NCBI GenBank assembly: GCA_964420325.1
Contig: CAYQSU010000018.1
Location: forward strand, 1-48,092
Direction of reading: 5' to 3'
Source of the DNA: CAYQSU01 sp964420325
Lineage (GTDB): Bacteria; Pseudomonadota; Alphaproteobacteria; Rhodospirillales; Defluviicoccaceae
DNA length: 48,092 bases
Part shown: positions 6,753 through 16,172 of the stretch, in pieces
How positions within the stretch are numbered: the stretch's first letter is position 1
How the letters are laid out: every line of letters starts with the position of its first letter
Program-made: the position numbers and the translations under genes
The notes under the pieces: model-generated
What the model was told of the DNA's origin: nothing
What the model saw: the letters and a program-made list of their open reading frames with translations, nothing else
Databases searched by the model: none

Positions 6753-8899
6753 CACGGCATGGCTTTCGTTTCGTCCTCTTTCTGTGTCAGGTCCTCACCC
6801 GTCGCCTGATCGACGGACCGCATGGAGAGCTTGATCTTTCCCCGGTCGTCCATGCCGATCAGCTTGACCTTCACCGTGTCGCCGACCTGAACCACGTCGG
6901 TGACCTTGGCGACCCGACGCGGGGCCAGCTCGCTGATGTGGACGAGGCCGTCCCGGCTGCCGAGGAAGTTCACGAATGCGCCGAAATCGACGATCTTGAC
7001 TACGCGCCCGGTGTAGATGGCCCCGACCTCCGGTTCGGCAGCGATGCTGCGGATCCACTCGATGGCGGCATCGGCGGCCCGCTGATCGACGGCGGCGACC
7101 TTGACCGTGCCGTCGTCCTCGAGATCGATCCTGGCCCCGGTCACCTCGCAGATCTCCCGAATGACCTTGCCGCCAGGCCCGATGACCTCGCGGATCTTGT
7201 CCTTGTTGATGTGAATGACGGTGATCCGGGGAGCCATCTTGCTGATCCCCTCCCGCGGCAGCGCGATCCCCTTGGCCATCTCCTCGAGGATCTTCAGCCG
7301 ACCCTCACGGGCCTGCTCGAGGGCCGAGCGCATGATGGCCTCGGTGATGGAGGTGATCTTGATGTCCATCTGCAGCGCGGTGACGCCGTTCGTCGTGCCG
7401 GCGACCTTGAAATCCATGTCTCCCAGGTGATCCTCGTCTCCGAGGATGTCGGACAGCACCACGAACTCGTCGCCTTCCTTGATCAGACCCATGGCGATGC
7501 CGGCCACCGACTCGGCCATCGGCACGCCCGCGTCCATCATCGACAGCGAGGCGCCGCACACCGTCGCCATCGAGGACGAGCCGTTGGATTCGGTGACCTC
7601 GGACACCACCCGGATGGTGTACGGAAACGCCTCGCGGTTCGGTGTCAGAGCACGCACCGCCCGCCATGCGAGCTTGCCATGCCCGACCTCGCGCCGACCG
7701 GTGAAGCCGACCCGTCCGCACTCTCCGACAGAGTAGGGTGGAAAGTTGTAATGCAACAGGAAATGCTCGCGATACTCGCCGGCGAGGGCGTCGATGATCT
7801 GCTCGTCCTGCCCCGTCCCCAGGGTGGTCACGACGAGCGCCTGCGTCTCGCCCCGCGTGAACAGTGCGCTGCCATGGGCGCGCGGCAGCAGGCCGACCTC
7901 GACCGCGATCGAACGGATGTCCTTGGCATCGCGGCCGTCGATCCGCCGGCCGCTGGCGAGAATGTCGCGCCGCACGACGTCCTTTTCGAGATCCTTGAAG
8001 ATGTCGTCGAACTGCTCGAGCAGCATAGCCTGATCGACCGACCCGTCCGCCATCATCTCGTCCGAGACCCGCACGCGGACGGCCGCCACCTTTTCGCGGC
8101 GGGTCGCCTTGGCGGTCTCGCTGTAGGCCTCGCGCAGTTCCGCTTCGGCCGCCGCACGGATCCTGACGGCCAGATCCTCGCGCCCCTCCGGGTGCGGAGG
8201 CAGTTCCACGGGCTCGCGAGCGCAGGCTTCGGCGAGCTCGACGATGGCATTGATGACCGGCTGATAGGCGCCGTGGCCGAACACGACGGCGCCGAGCATC
8301 ACGTCCTCCGGAAGCTGCTTCGCCTCCGATTCGACCATCAGGACCCCGTCATGCGTTCCGGCCACGACGAGATCGAGCTCGGTCGCGATCATCTCGTCGA
8401 GCTGGGGGTTCAGCACGTACTGACCGTCGATGTAGCCGACCCGGCATCCGCCGACCGGGCCGAGGAACGGCACGCCCGAGAGCGTGAGCGCCGCGGAACT
8501 GCCGATCAGCGCAACGATGTCCGGATCGTTCTCCAGGTCGTGGCAGAGCACGGTGCAGATCACCTGGGTCTCGTTGCGGAAGCCCTTCGCGAACAGAGGC
8601 CGTATCGGCCGGTCGACGAGCCTCGAGGTCAGCGTCTCCTTTTCCGACGGACGCCCCTCGCGTTTGAAGAAGCCGCCCGGAATCTTGCCGGCGGCAAACG
8701 TCCTCTCCTGGTAGTGGACGGAAAGCGGGAAGAAATCCAGTCCCGGCTTGGGAGCCTTGTCGAAAACGACGGTGCAAAGAACCTTCGTCTCACCATAGGT
8801 CGCCACCACCGCGCCGTCGGCCTGACGGGCGATCTTGCCACTCTCGAGGATCAGCGGCCGTCCGCCCCACTCGATCTCCTTGCGAAACTCCTGATACAT
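6752..8899 (-). CDS. pnp: Polyribonucleotide nucleotidyltransferase (PNPase)
   Basis: A 715-residue PNPase of normal length. It has two RNase PH domains: N-terminal EFRKEIEWGGRPLILESGK, and a second core with GRREVGHGKLAWRA and DAGVPMAESVAGIAMGL. A KH domain (VIGPGGKVIREICEVTGA) and a C-terminal S1 domain (GAIYTGRVVKIVDFGAFVNF) follow. The enzyme degrades RNA from the 3' end using phosphate and is part of degradosome-like complexes. The ATG is preceded by AAGGGA. It is the last gene of the rimP-to-pnp block, 98 bp after rpsO. In E. coli the leader of this gene is an autoregulatory RNase III site; no strong hairpin is evident here. Confidence 0.97.
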   Translation of the reverse strand: MYQEFRKEIEWGGRPLILESGKIARQADGAVVATYGETKVLCTVVFDKAPKPGLDFFPLSVHYQERTFAAGKIPGGFFKREGRPSEKETLTSRLVDRPIRPLFAKGFRNETQVICTVLCHDLENDPDIVALIGSSAALTLSGVPFLGPVGGCRVGYIDGQYVLNPQLDEMIATELDLVVAGTHDGVLMVESEAKQLPEDVMLGAVVFGHGAYQPVINAIVELAEACAREPVELPPHPEGREDLAVRIRAAAEAELREAYSETAKATRREKVAAVRVRVSDEMMADGSVDQAMLLEQFDDIFKDLEKDVVRRDILASGRRIDGRDAKDIRSIAVEVGLLPRAHGSALFTRGETQALVVTTLGTGQDEQIIDALAGEYREHFLLHYNFPPYSVGECGRVGFTGRREVGHGKLAWRAVRALTPNREAFPYTIRVVSEVTESNGSSSMATVCGASLSMMDAGVPMAESVAGIAMGLIKEGDEFVVLSDILGDEDHLGDMDFKVAGTTNGVTALQMDIKITSITEAIMRSALEQAREGRLKILEEMAKGIALPREGISKMAPRITVIHINKDKIREVIGPGGKVIREICEVTGARIDLEDDGTVKVAAVDQRAADAAIEWIRSIAAEPEVGAIYTGRVVKIVDFGAFVNFLGSRDGLVHISELAPRRVAKVTDVVQVGDTVKVKLIGMDDRGKIKLSMRSVDQATGEDLTQKEDETKAMP

Positions 8900-8997
8900 G
8901 CCTATTCCCTTGCAATTGCAGACTTGGCGCCGACGATCGGGACCGTGGTTCCGCGTCCGCAGGCCAGCCGTTTCTCATCCATCGCGGTCGCTGTGGC

Positions 8998-9267
8998 CTA
9001 GCGGCGCAGCCCCAGGCGCTCGATCACGGCCTCGTAGCGGCCAACATTCTTTCTCTTCAGGTAATCGAGAAGTTGCCGGCGCTGGCCGACCATCATCAAC
9101 AGGCCGCGCCGCGAATGGAAATCCTTCTGATGGGCCTTGAGGTGCTCGGTCAGGTTGCGAATGCGCTCGCTCAGGATCGCAACCTGGACCTCAGGGGATC
9201 CGGTATCCGCTTCGGTCGCCTGGAACTCCTTGATGAGCTCCTGCTTCCTTTCCGACGTAATCGACAT
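8998..9267 (-). CDS. rpsO: 30S ribosomal protein S15
   Basis: An 89-residue protein, exactly the standard length for S15. It has the conserved segments TGSPEVQVAILSERI, LTEHLKAHQKDFHSRRGL and RRQLLDYLKR. S15 binds 16S rRNA early in 30S assembly. The ATG at 9267 (MSITSERK) is chosen over an in-frame codon four residues upstream because GGAG lies 6 bases before it. It sits 15 bp after truB and precedes pnp, the classical rpsO-pnp order. Confidence 0.97.
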   Translation of the reverse strand: MSITSERKQELIKEFQATEADTGSPEVQVAILSERIRNLTEHLKAHQKDFHSRRGLLMMVGQRRQLLDYLKRKNVGRYEAVIERLGLRR

Positions 9268-9282
9268 CGCTCGCTCCATTCG

Positions 9283-10209
9283 TCACAAGTTGAGGATGCG
9301 AACAGGACGGATCTCTCCACCCTGTACCCGGGCCAGAGCAACAGGCTTGTCTTCAGACATGGCACAGACAACCGCGTCGCGAAGGTTCAGCTTCTGCGGT
9401 AGCCGCCTAGCCACGGGGAGAACCGCTATCGGCTGTCCATGCTGCAGACGTCGCGCTTCCGCCTCGGTGAGAACCAGCGCCGGGATGTCGACCAGCGCCG
9501 CCTCGACCGGAAGCACCTGCTCCGTGAGCGCCCCACTATGCCCGAGCGTCACGACTTTATCCAGGGGAATTGCGTCGGCCTCGGTGAACGGGCCGACGGC
9601 CGTCCTTCTCAGCGCGCAGACGTGGCCGACGGTTCCGAGCGCCGCCGCCAGGTCCCGCGCCAGGGCCCGCATGTAGGCCCCCTTTCCCGCGACGACGACG
9701 AACTCCGCACGGTCGGGATCGGGAACCTCGACGAGTTCGAAGCTCTCGATCACAACGTTCCGCGGCTGAAGCGCCACCGCAATGTCGGCGCGGGCGAGGG
9801 CGTAGGCGCGCCGGCCTTCCACCTTGATCGCCGAATACTGCGGCGGGACCTGGGCGATGGTGCCGACGAACCGCGGAAGCACCCGTCGGATCGCTTCGGC
9901 GTCGGGGCGAGTGTCGCAGCACTGAAGGATCCGACCCTCGGCGTCGTCGGTGTCCCTCTGCTCACCCCAGCGGACGGTGAAGCGATAGATTTTCGCCGTG
10001 TCCATGACGTAGGGAACCGTCTTGGTGGCTTCGCCGAGCGCCACCGGCAGCACTCCCGTCGCCAAGGGGTCCAGGGTTCCGCCGTGGCCGGCCTTGGCGG
10101 CCGATGTCCCCCGCCGGACCGCCGAGACCACGGAGACCGAGGTGGCGCCGCTCGGCTTGTCGACGATGAGCCATCCGTGCACCGGCCGGCCCTTGGCTCT
10201 ACGGCTCAT
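9283..10209 (-). CDS. truB: tRNA pseudouridine(55) synthase
   Basis: A 308-residue TruB. The catalytic aspartate motif is HGGTLDPLATGVLPV, preceded by the N-terminal GWLIVDKPSGATS block. The protein makes pseudouridine 55 in the T-loop of tRNAs and also acts as a tRNA chaperone. The ATG at 10209 is supported by GAGGAGG six bases before it and overlaps the end of rbfA by 11 bp, so translation is probably coupled. The C-terminal part (ALVLTEAEARRLQHGQPI...) fits the PUA-like tail of bacterial TruB. Confidence 0.96.
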   Translation of the reverse strand: MSRRAKGRPVHGWLIVDKPSGATSVSVVSAVRRGTSAAKAGHGGTLDPLATGVLPVALGEATKTVPYVMDTAKIYRFTVRWGEQRDTDDAEGRILQCCDTRPDAEAIRRVLPRFVGTIAQVPPQYSAIKVEGRRAYALARADIAVALQPRNVVIESFELVEVPDPDRAEFVVVAGKGAYMRALARDLAAALGTVGHVCALRRTAVGPFTEADAIPLDKVVTLGHSGALTEQVLPVEAALVDIPALVLTEAEARRLQHGQPIAVLPVARRLPQKLNLRDAVVCAMSEDKPVALARVQGGEIRPVRILNL

Positions 10210-10627
10210 GTCGATCCTCCTCGCTGGTGCGTCGCTGGCGATCCGGCTCGATCTCGCGACCGTCCGCGGCGGTTCGCAGCAGATCGTCGATCCGATGCGC
10301 ACGCTCGAAGGAGTCGTCGGCCCTGAAGGAGAGCTCGGGGACGTACCTCAATCTGACAAGCTCGGCGATGCGACGGCGGAGGAACGGACGGGCGCGCGTC
10401 AGCGCGGCAAGCACCGTTTCGATGTCTCCGCCGCCGAACGGAACCACGAACACCACGGCGTGGCGCAGGTCGGGGCCGATCCGCACTTCGGAGATGGTCA
10501 AGGGGAGTCCGCCGAGTCCGGGGTCGCGGATCTCCCCCTTCTCGAAGATGAAGGCGAGCGCATGCCTCAGCTCCTCGCCGACACGCAGTTGCCGTTGCTT
10601 GGGGGCCTTCGCCTCGCCTCTCGTCAT
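10199..10627 (-). CDS. rbfA: 30S ribosome-binding factor A
   Basis: A 142-residue RbfA with the hallmark N-terminus QRQLRVGEELRHALAFIFEKG and the KH-like core ending VPELSFRADDSFERAHRIDDLL. It assists late 30S maturation and cold adaptation. The ATG at 10627 gives the standard length. Another in-frame ATG at 10675 would add 16 residues that do not resemble the family. The ribosome binding site is weak, so coupling to infB, which ends 56 bp upstream, is likely. Confidence 0.93.
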   Translation of the reverse strand: MTRGEAKAPKQRQLRVGEELRHALAFIFEKGEIRDPGLGGLPLTISEVRIGPDLRHAVVFVVPFGGGDIETVLAALTRARPFLRRRIAELVRLRYVPELSFRADDSFERAHRIDDLLRTAADGREIEPDRQRRTSEEDRHEP

Positions 10628-10683
10628 CCCGCTTTCGCTCGTTGAGATCGCTCCCGCCCGAGCGACGACCGCCATGCCCAAGG

Positions 10684-13296
10684 CTAGAGCGCGCGGGCCA
10701 CCTTCTGCAGCTCGAAGCACTCGATGATGTCGCCCTCCTGGATGTCCTGGTAGTTCGCGAGGGCCACGCCGCAATCGTACCCTTCCCGGACCTCTCGAAC
10801 GTCGTCCTTGAACCGCTTGAGCTGGGAGAGATCGCCCTCGTGAATGACCACGTTGTCCCGCAGCAGGCGGACCCGCGCCCCGCGGCGGATCTGACCCTCG
10901 GTGACCATGCATCCGGCCACCTTGCCGACCTTCGTGATGCTGAACACCTGCCTGATCTCGGCATATCCGATGAACTGCTCGCGCACCTGCGGCGCCAGCA
11001 TGCCGGAGAGCAGCGTCTTCAGATCGTCGATCAGGTCGTAGATGATCGAGTAGTATCGGATCTCCACGTTGTCGCGTTTGGCGAGCTCGCGCGCCTGCGG
11101 GTTGGCACGCACGTTGAAACCGATGATCAGCGCGTTCGACGCCCGAGCGAGCGTGACGTCGGACTCGTTGATGCCGCCGACGCCCGAATGCAGGATCTGG
11201 GTCTTGACCTCATCGGTGGAGAGCTTCTCGATCGCCCCGACAATGGCCTCGGCCGACCCGTGCACGTCGGCCTTGACGACCAGCGCGAGCACGTTCTCTC
11301 CGCCTTCCCGGATACGGTCGAGCATCTGCTCGATCGTGCCGCGGGCAACCGATGCCACCTTCGCGTCACGGTGCTGGCGGCGGCGGAAGTCGGTCACCTC
11401 GCGCGCCCGGGCCTCGGTCTCGACGACGACCACCTCGTCGCCCGCGGCCGGCGTGCCATTGAGGCCGAGCACCTCGGCCGGGGTTCCGGGGCCGGCCTCG
11501 GTGAGCGCGGTGCCCGACGCATCGGTCATGCCGCGGACGCGGCCCCACTCACAGCCGGCGACGAAGATGTCTCCGACCCTGAGGGTTCCGCGCTGAACGA
11601 GGACCGTTGCGACCGAGCCGCGGCCCCGCTCCATCTTCGCCTCGACGACGACGCCTTCGGCGGGCCGGTCGGGGTTGGCCCTGAGGTCGAGGACCTCCGC
11701 CTGCAGAAGGATGGCCTCGACGAGCCTGTCGAGGTTCGCCCCGGTCTTGGCCGAGACCTCGACGTTCAGCGTCTCGCCGCCCATCTCCTCGACGACGATT
11801 TCGTGCTGCAGCAGCGCCGCGCGGACCCTCTCCGGGTTCGCTTCGGGCCGATCGATCTTGTTGATGGCGACGATCAAGGGCACACGTGCCGCTTTGGCAT
11901 GGCGGATGGCCTCGATCGTCTGCGGCATGACGCCGTCATCGGCCGCCACGACCAGGACGACGATGTCCGTCACGTCGGCGCCGCGCGCGCGCATGGCCGT
12001 AAAGGCCGCATGGCCCGGCGTGTCGATGAAGGTAACCTGGGCGCCCTGCGGCAGGGTGATCTGGTACGCCCCGATGTGCTGGGTGATGCCGCCGGCCTCG
12101 TGCGCGGCGACGTCGGTCTTGCGCAGCGCATCGAGAAGCGACGTCTTGCCATGGTCGACATGCCCCATCACCGTGACCACGGGCGGTCGCTGCCTCAGGT
12201 TCTCGTCCGTGTCCTCCGACCCGCGCAGTCCGAGAAGCACGTCGGACTCGCTGACGCGTCGCATGTTGTGACCGAATTCGGCAACGACCACCTCGGCGGT
12301 ATCGGCGTCGATGGACTGATTGATGGTCGCGATGACCCCGAGCTTCATCAGCGCCTTGATGACGTCGGCGCTGCGCTCCGCCATGCGGTTGGACAGCTCC
12401 TGCACCGTGATCGTCTCCGGAATGACAACATCGCGGACGATCTTCTGGCTGTCGGTTGCCGACAGCTGCTGATTCTTCAGGCGCTCCTTCTCGCGTGCGC
12501 GTCTAACCGCAGCAAGGCTGCGAACACGCTCCGCGCGGTCATCCAGGGCTTCCGTCACCGTCAGCTTGCCCTCGCGCCGGCGAGGCTCTCCCCGACGCGG
12601 TGCGGCAAGCGGCTTGCGAAGCTCCGGCTTCAGTGTCCGCTTCGGGCGGCCGCGGAGATCGTCTTGCTCCTCCCCGCCCGCCGCCTCCGGCTCAGGCTCC
12701 TTGGCCTTGCGCTCCTCGACGTCGGCCTCGGCGATGCCCGGGGCGGGCGGCTCGGGCCGCGGTGCGGGCTCGCCTTCGGCTATCGGCTCGGCCCCTTCGG
12801 TCGGAGGCGCGAGGGCCGGCTCGGCGCCCGCTGGCTCGCCCGGGATCGCCTCGCCTGCCGGTTCGGCGGCCTCCTCGACCGCAAGCCCGAGATCGCCCGA
12901 CGGGGCCTCCGGCATCGCCAACTCGGCGTGCGTGGCGACCTCGGTCGCCTCCTCGGCACGGATCGCGTCCTGGAGGGCACGCACGCGCTGCGCCTTCTCC
13001 TCGCTGGTGAGGCCGACGATCGAGCCCTCTCGCCCGGCCTCCATCGCCGCCCGGCCGGCGAAACCCGCCGCCGCGTCCGCTCCGCGCTCGGCCTCAGAGG
13101 CGACGATGGTCATGTGCCCACGCGAGTCCGGAGCGTAGGTGCGCTTCTTGCGCACCTCGACCCTCACCATCTTCGAGCGTCCGTGGGCAAAGCTCTGCCG
13201 CACCTGGCCCGACTCGACCGTCTTCTTCAGTTCCAGCTTGCGGGGCCTACTGAGCTGGCCCGGCTTGCTCTCGTCGCTGCCCTTGGTATCCGTCAT
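10684..13296 (-). CDS. infB: Translation initiation factor IF-2
   Basis: An 870-residue IF-2. The N-terminal region holds an alphaproteobacterial-type segment (VRQSFAHGRSKMVRVEVRKKR) and a long acidic/proline-rich linker. An IF2_N-like helix-rich part follows (SATDSQKIVRDVVIPETITV). The GTPase domain has GHVDHGKTS (G1), FIDTPGHAAF (G3) and INKIDR (G4). The C-terminal domains bind fMet-tRNA. Starts at GTG 13311 and ATG 13296 are both possible; the ATG is preferred, although neither has a strong ribosome binding site. It lies between ylxR and rbfA on the same strand. Confidence 0.96.
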   Translation of the reverse strand: MTDTKGSDESKPGQLSRPRKLELKKTVESGQVRQSFAHGRSKMVRVEVRKKRTYAPDSRGHMTIVASEAERGADAAAGFAGRAAMEAGREGSIVGLTSEEKAQRVRALQDAIRAEEATEVATHAELAMPEAPSGDLGLAVEEAAEPAGEAIPGEPAGAEPALAPPTEGAEPIAEGEPAPRPEPPAPGIAEADVEERKAKEPEPEAAGGEEQDDLRGRPKRTLKPELRKPLAAPRRGEPRRREGKLTVTEALDDRAERVRSLAAVRRAREKERLKNQQLSATDSQKIVRDVVIPETITVQELSNRMAERSADVIKALMKLGVIATINQSIDADTAEVVVAEFGHNMRRVSESDVLLGLRGSEDTDENLRQRPPVVTVMGHVDHGKTSLLDALRKTDVAAHEAGGITQHIGAYQITLPQGAQVTFIDTPGHAAFTAMRARGADVTDIVVLVVAADDGVMPQTIEAIRHAKAARVPLIVAINKIDRPEANPERVRAALLQHEIVVEEMGGETLNVEVSAKTGANLDRLVEAILLQAEVLDLRANPDRPAEGVVVEAKMERGRGSVATVLVQRGTLRVGDIFVAGCEWGRVRGMTDASGTALTEAGPGTPAEVLGLNGTPAAGDEVVVVETEARAREVTDFRRRQHRDAKVASVARGTIEQMLDRIREGGENVLALVVKADVHGSAEAIVGAIEKLSTDEVKTQILHSGVGGINESDVTLARASNALIIGFNVRANPQARELAKRDNVEIRYYSIIYDLIDDLKTLLSGMLAPQVREQFIGYAEIRQVFSITKVGKVAGCMVTEGQIRRGARVRLLRDNVVIHEGDLSQLKRFKDDVREVREGYDCGVALANYQDIQEGDIIECFELQKVARAL

Positions 13297-13344
13297 CTCG
13301 ATTTCGCGCACGAAGCGCCGTTATGGGTGCCACGAATCCTGTGC

Positions 13345-13929
13345 TCAGGCGATGCCCGGCCGACGAAGCCCCGCCAGCCTTCCGGCCTCGCGTCTCAACC
13401 GCTCGGCCAGATTGCCAGGGGCGATCACCACGAAAACCGCATGCTCCCGGCCGGCAGCGACCCCGAGCTCATCACTGCGCAGCGACGACACGACCGGAGT
13501 CTCGCCGGCCAGGGCCTGAACCCTTGCCCGAGACCGCGGCGAGCCGTCCGCGGCCGCCATCAGCAACCCCGCGCGGCCGGCCGCGAGCCACTGACGCACC
13601 CGCTCGAAACCGGCCACCGCCTGGCCGGCGCGACGCGCCAGCCCGATCAGGCTCAGGCAGCGCCGGACCAGCAAGGCCTCGACCTGCTCGACCAAGTCGG
13701 CCGGAACGACCACGGTCATCCTCGCCGCCTTGGAGAACAGGTTCTTCGTGCACGCTTTCTTAATCATATCCACGTTCGCGCTCAACCAAATTCCCTTGCC
13801 CGGCAGGTGCTCCTCGACGTCCGGCACGATCCGTCGATCGGGACCGACAACGAAACGAAGAAGCTCGGCCTTGCTCTTCACCTGCCCGCTCGCGATGCAT
13901 CGTCGCTTCGGACACTGCTCCTGCGCCAA
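13345..13929 (-). CDS. YlxR (DUF448) RNA-binding protein fused to L7Ae-like domain
   Basis: A 194-residue protein. The first ~85 residues match YlxR (RRCIASGQVKSKAELLRFVV...LPGKGIWLSA). The rest is an L7Ae/YlxQ-like RNA-binding domain (LIGLARRAGQAVAGFERVRQWL...GLLMAAAD). This fused form is common between nusA and infB in alphaproteobacteria. No ATG or GTG is available: after the in-frame nusA stop at 13963-13965 the first usable codons are CTG at 13950 and TTG at 13929. TTG is taken here. The family starts close to the RxCI motif, which agrees. Likely role: an RNA-binding accessory to transcription or translation. Confidence 0.85.
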   Translation of the reverse strand: MAQEQCPKRRCIASGQVKSKAELLRFVVGPDRRIVPDVEEHLPGKGIWLSANVDMIKKACTKNLFSKAARMTVVVPADLVEQVEALLVRRCLSLIGLARRAGQAVAGFERVRQWLAAGRAGLLMAAADGSPRSRARVQALAGETPVVSSLRSDELGVAAGREHAVFVVIAPGNLAERLRREAGRLAGLRRPGIA

Positions 13930-13962
13930 GGGCCCGGCGGTCTTCGGCAGGGACGTCGCGCC

Positions 13963-15558
13963 CTACGCCGCGGACGAGCCGGAGGCTGTGTCCGCGGCAG
14001 GCGTTCCGGTCGTCTCGGCTTCGCCCGTCGCCGCCGTCTCGCCCTCGAACCAGTGAGCGCGCGCGGCCATGATGATGGCGTTGGCCCGCTCCAGCGTGAG
14101 CGTCCCCTCGGGGGCGATCTCGAGCAGCTCATCGCCCGACAGATCCGCCAGCTCGTCGAGGGTCTTCACGCCATGCTCGCCGAGGGCCGCCAGCACGGCC
14201 GGCTTGATGTCGCTGATCGCCGCCAGCTCGTCGGACACGCCGAGTTCGACGCGCCGTGCCTCGAACTCGTCATCCTTCGCAGCCAGAAACGCCCGAGCCC
14301 GCTCGCACAGCTCGTTGGCCACCTCCTCATCGAACCCCTCGATGTCGGAGAGATCCTCGAGCGGAACGAACGCCACCTCCTCGACGCTCGTAAAGCCTTC
14401 GGTCACCAGGAGATGGGCGATGACGTCGTCGACGTTGAGCGCTTCGATGAAGATCTGGGAGCGCGAGCGGAACTCCTCCGTTCGCCGGTTCGATTCCTCT
14501 TCTTCCGTCAGGATGTCGATATCCCAGCCGCAGAGGTGGGTCGCCAGCCGGACGTTCTGGCCGCGCCGGCCGATCGCCAGGCTGAGCTGATCGTCCGGCA
14601 CCACCACTTCGATCCGCCTCGCCTCCTCGTCGAGCACGACCTTGGCGACCTCGGCCGGCGCGAGCGCATTGACCACGAACGTGGCGGCATCCGACGACCA
14701 CTGGATGATGTCGATCTTCTCGCCCTGCAGCTCGCCGACCACGGCCTGGACGCGCGAGCCCCGCATGCCGATGCACGGGCCGACCGGATCGATGCCCGAA
14801 TCGTGGGACATCACCGCGATCTTCGCTCGCGATCCAGGATCCCTGGCCACCGCCTTGATCTCGATGATCCCCTCGTAGATCTCGGGAACCTCCTGGGCGA
14901 ACAGCTTGGCCATGAACTGCGGATGGGTGCGGGACAGAAAGATCTGCGGCCCCCGCACTTCCTCGCGGACGTCGAGGATGAGGGCGCGAACACGGTCGCC
15001 GGTGTTGAAGTGCTCGCGCGGGATCGATTCCTCCCGGCGCAGCACCCCCTCCGCCCGTCCGAGGTCGACGATGACGTTGCCGAACTCGACCCGCTTGACC
15101 AGGCCATGGACGATGTCGCCGACACGGTCCTTGTACTCGTTGTACTGCCGCTTGCGCTCCGCTTCGCGCACCCGCTGGACGATCACCTGCTTGGCGGTCT
15201 GGGCCGCGATCCGGCCGAAGTCGATCGGCGGCAGCGGATCGACGAGGAAGTCGCCGATCTTGGCATCCGGCTTGCGGCGCCGCGCGTCGTCGACGGCGAC
15301 CTGCGTCACCTCGTTCTCGACCGTCTCGACCACCTCGAGGTAGCGCGCGAGGGAGATCTCCCCGGTGGCGCGGTCGATGCTGGCGCGAATGTCGTGCTCG
15401 TGCCCGTACTTGGAGCGGCCCGCCTTCTGGATGGCCTGCTCCATCACCGTCAGCACCTCGTCGCGGTCGATGTTCTTATCGCGCGCAACGGTGTCCGCGA
15501 CCTGCAGCAGCTCGGGACGGGCGTGCACGACACCTGAATCGATCATCGTCTGGTTCAT
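13963..15558 (-). CDS. nusA: Transcription termination/antitermination protein NusA
   Basis: A 531-residue NusA. The N-terminal RNA polymerase-binding domain contains VARDKNIDRDEVLTVMEQAI. An S1 domain follows (GDIVHGLVKRVEFGNVIVDL), then two KH domains (GIDPVGPCIGMRGSRVQAVV; LAIGRRGQNVRLA). The C-terminal acidic/HhH repeats include LSDIEGFDEEVANELCERAR and a helical tail. It controls pausing, intrinsic and Rho termination and antitermination. It starts 3 bp after the rimP stop. Since NusA acts at terminators, the hairpin terminator in the leader of its own operon could be an autoregulatory target (inference). Confidence 0.96.
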   Translation of the reverse strand: MNQTMIDSGVVHARPELLQVADTVARDKNIDRDEVLTVMEQAIQKAGRSKYGHEHDIRASIDRATGEISLARYLEVVETVENEVTQVAVDDARRRKPDAKIGDFLVDPLPPIDFGRIAAQTAKQVIVQRVREAERKRQYNEYKDRVGDIVHGLVKRVEFGNVIVDLGRAEGVLRREESIPREHFNTGDRVRALILDVREEVRGPQIFLSRTHPQFMAKLFAQEVPEIYEGIIEIKAVARDPGSRAKIAVMSHDSGIDPVGPCIGMRGSRVQAVVGELQGEKIDIIQWSSDAATFVVNALAPAEVAKVVLDEEARRIEVVVPDDQLSLAIGRRGQNVRLATHLCGWDIDILTEEEESNRRTEEFRSRSQIFIEALNVDDVIAHLLVTEGFTSVEEVAFVPLEDLSDIEGFDEEVANELCERARAFLAAKDDEFEARRVELGVSDELAAISDIKPAVLAALGEHGVKTLDELADLSGDELLEIAPEGTLTLERANAIIMAARAHWFEGETAATGEAETTGTPAADTASGSSAA

Positions 15559-15561
15559 GGC

Positions 15562-16071
15562 TTACCCGGTGGTTTCCTTAGTTCTCCCCAAAGAGGCCGC
15601 CAGCAGCTCATCGGTCAGCACCAGCTTGGCGCGGACGATGTCGATGTGCGGCACCGAGACCTCGCCGCCCTCGAACTGCAGGCGAACCGCGCTCCCGTCG
15701 GTTCCGAGGATGCGGCCCTTGAACCGCCGCCGGCCGTCGATCGGGCGGTCGGTCTCGAGCCTCGCCTCGAGCCCGCGGAAGCGGTCGAAATCGGCGAGCC
15801 GCACCAGCGGCCGGTCGATCCCGGGCGAGCTGACCTCCAGCGTGTAGGGTCCGACGATAGGGTCGGCGACGTCGAGGACGGCGGAGACGGCTCGGCTGAT
15901 CTCGGCGCAATCGTCGACGAGGATCGCTGCGCCGCCGGGGCGTTCGATCATCACCTGCAGCCGTTGCCGGTGCTGGCCGGAGAGCTGGACGCGGACGAGG
16001 TCGAACCCCATCGCCTCGATGACGGGCTGGATCGTCCCCTCGATGCGCGCAAGCAGCGCCTGGCTGGCCAC
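15562..16071 (-). CDS. rimP: Ribosome maturation factor RimP
   Basis: A 169-residue RimP with the conserved blocks PVIEAMGFDLVRVQL, DDCAEISRAVSAVLD and YTLEVSSPGIDRPL. It binds the 30S subunit during maturation. The start is assigned to GTG at 16071 because GGAGGAAGG lies directly upstream and the protein then begins, like its relatives, with ASQALLARIEG. A GTG at 16128 would add 19 residues, but that codon lies inside the terminator hairpin of the leader. It is the first gene of the operon, with nusA 3 bp behind. Confidence 0.92.
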   Translation of the reverse strand: MASQALLARIEGTIQPVIEAMGFDLVRVQLSGQHRQRLQVMIERPGGAAILVDDCAEISRAVSAVLDVADPIVGPYTLEVSSPGIDRPLVRLADFDRFRGLEARLETDRPIDGRRRFKGRILGTDGSAVRLQFEGGEVSVPHIDIVRAKLVLTDELLAASLGRTKETTG

Positions 16072-16113
16072 CCTTCCTCCGAAATCTCCGCGGCCGCGAC
16101 CGCCCCACCAACG

Positions 16114-16138
16114 AAAAAGGCGGGCCACCGGCCCGCCT
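16114..16138 (-). terminator. Intrinsic terminator/attenuator in the rimP leader
   Basis: On the minus strand AGGCGGGCC and GGCCCGCCT form a perfect 9-bp stem with a 3-nt loop, followed at once by a run of five T. It lies 43 bp before the rimP GTG and about 55 bp after the candidate start site. No other gene end is nearby on this strand, so it must end or attenuate the operon's own leader. Confidence 0.75.
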
Positions 16139-16172
16139 CATCAAACCCCGGCGCTTCGAGGCCCAACGAGAC

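Noticed and set aside
8900..8997. RNase III-type autoregulatory hairpin in the pnp leader, as in E. coli
   Set aside because: No long stem could be found by eye in the 98-bp rpsO-pnp gap.
10642..15537. A 1,631-codon open frame on the plus strand opposite infB, ylxR and nusA
   Set aside because: It is antisense to three clearly recognised genes, has no recognisable domain, and arises from the codon bias of very GC-rich DNA.
16072..16128. Longer RimP starting at GTG 16128
   Set aside because: The extra 19 codons lie over the terminator hairpin tail and lack family similarity; GTG 16071 has a strong ribosome binding site.
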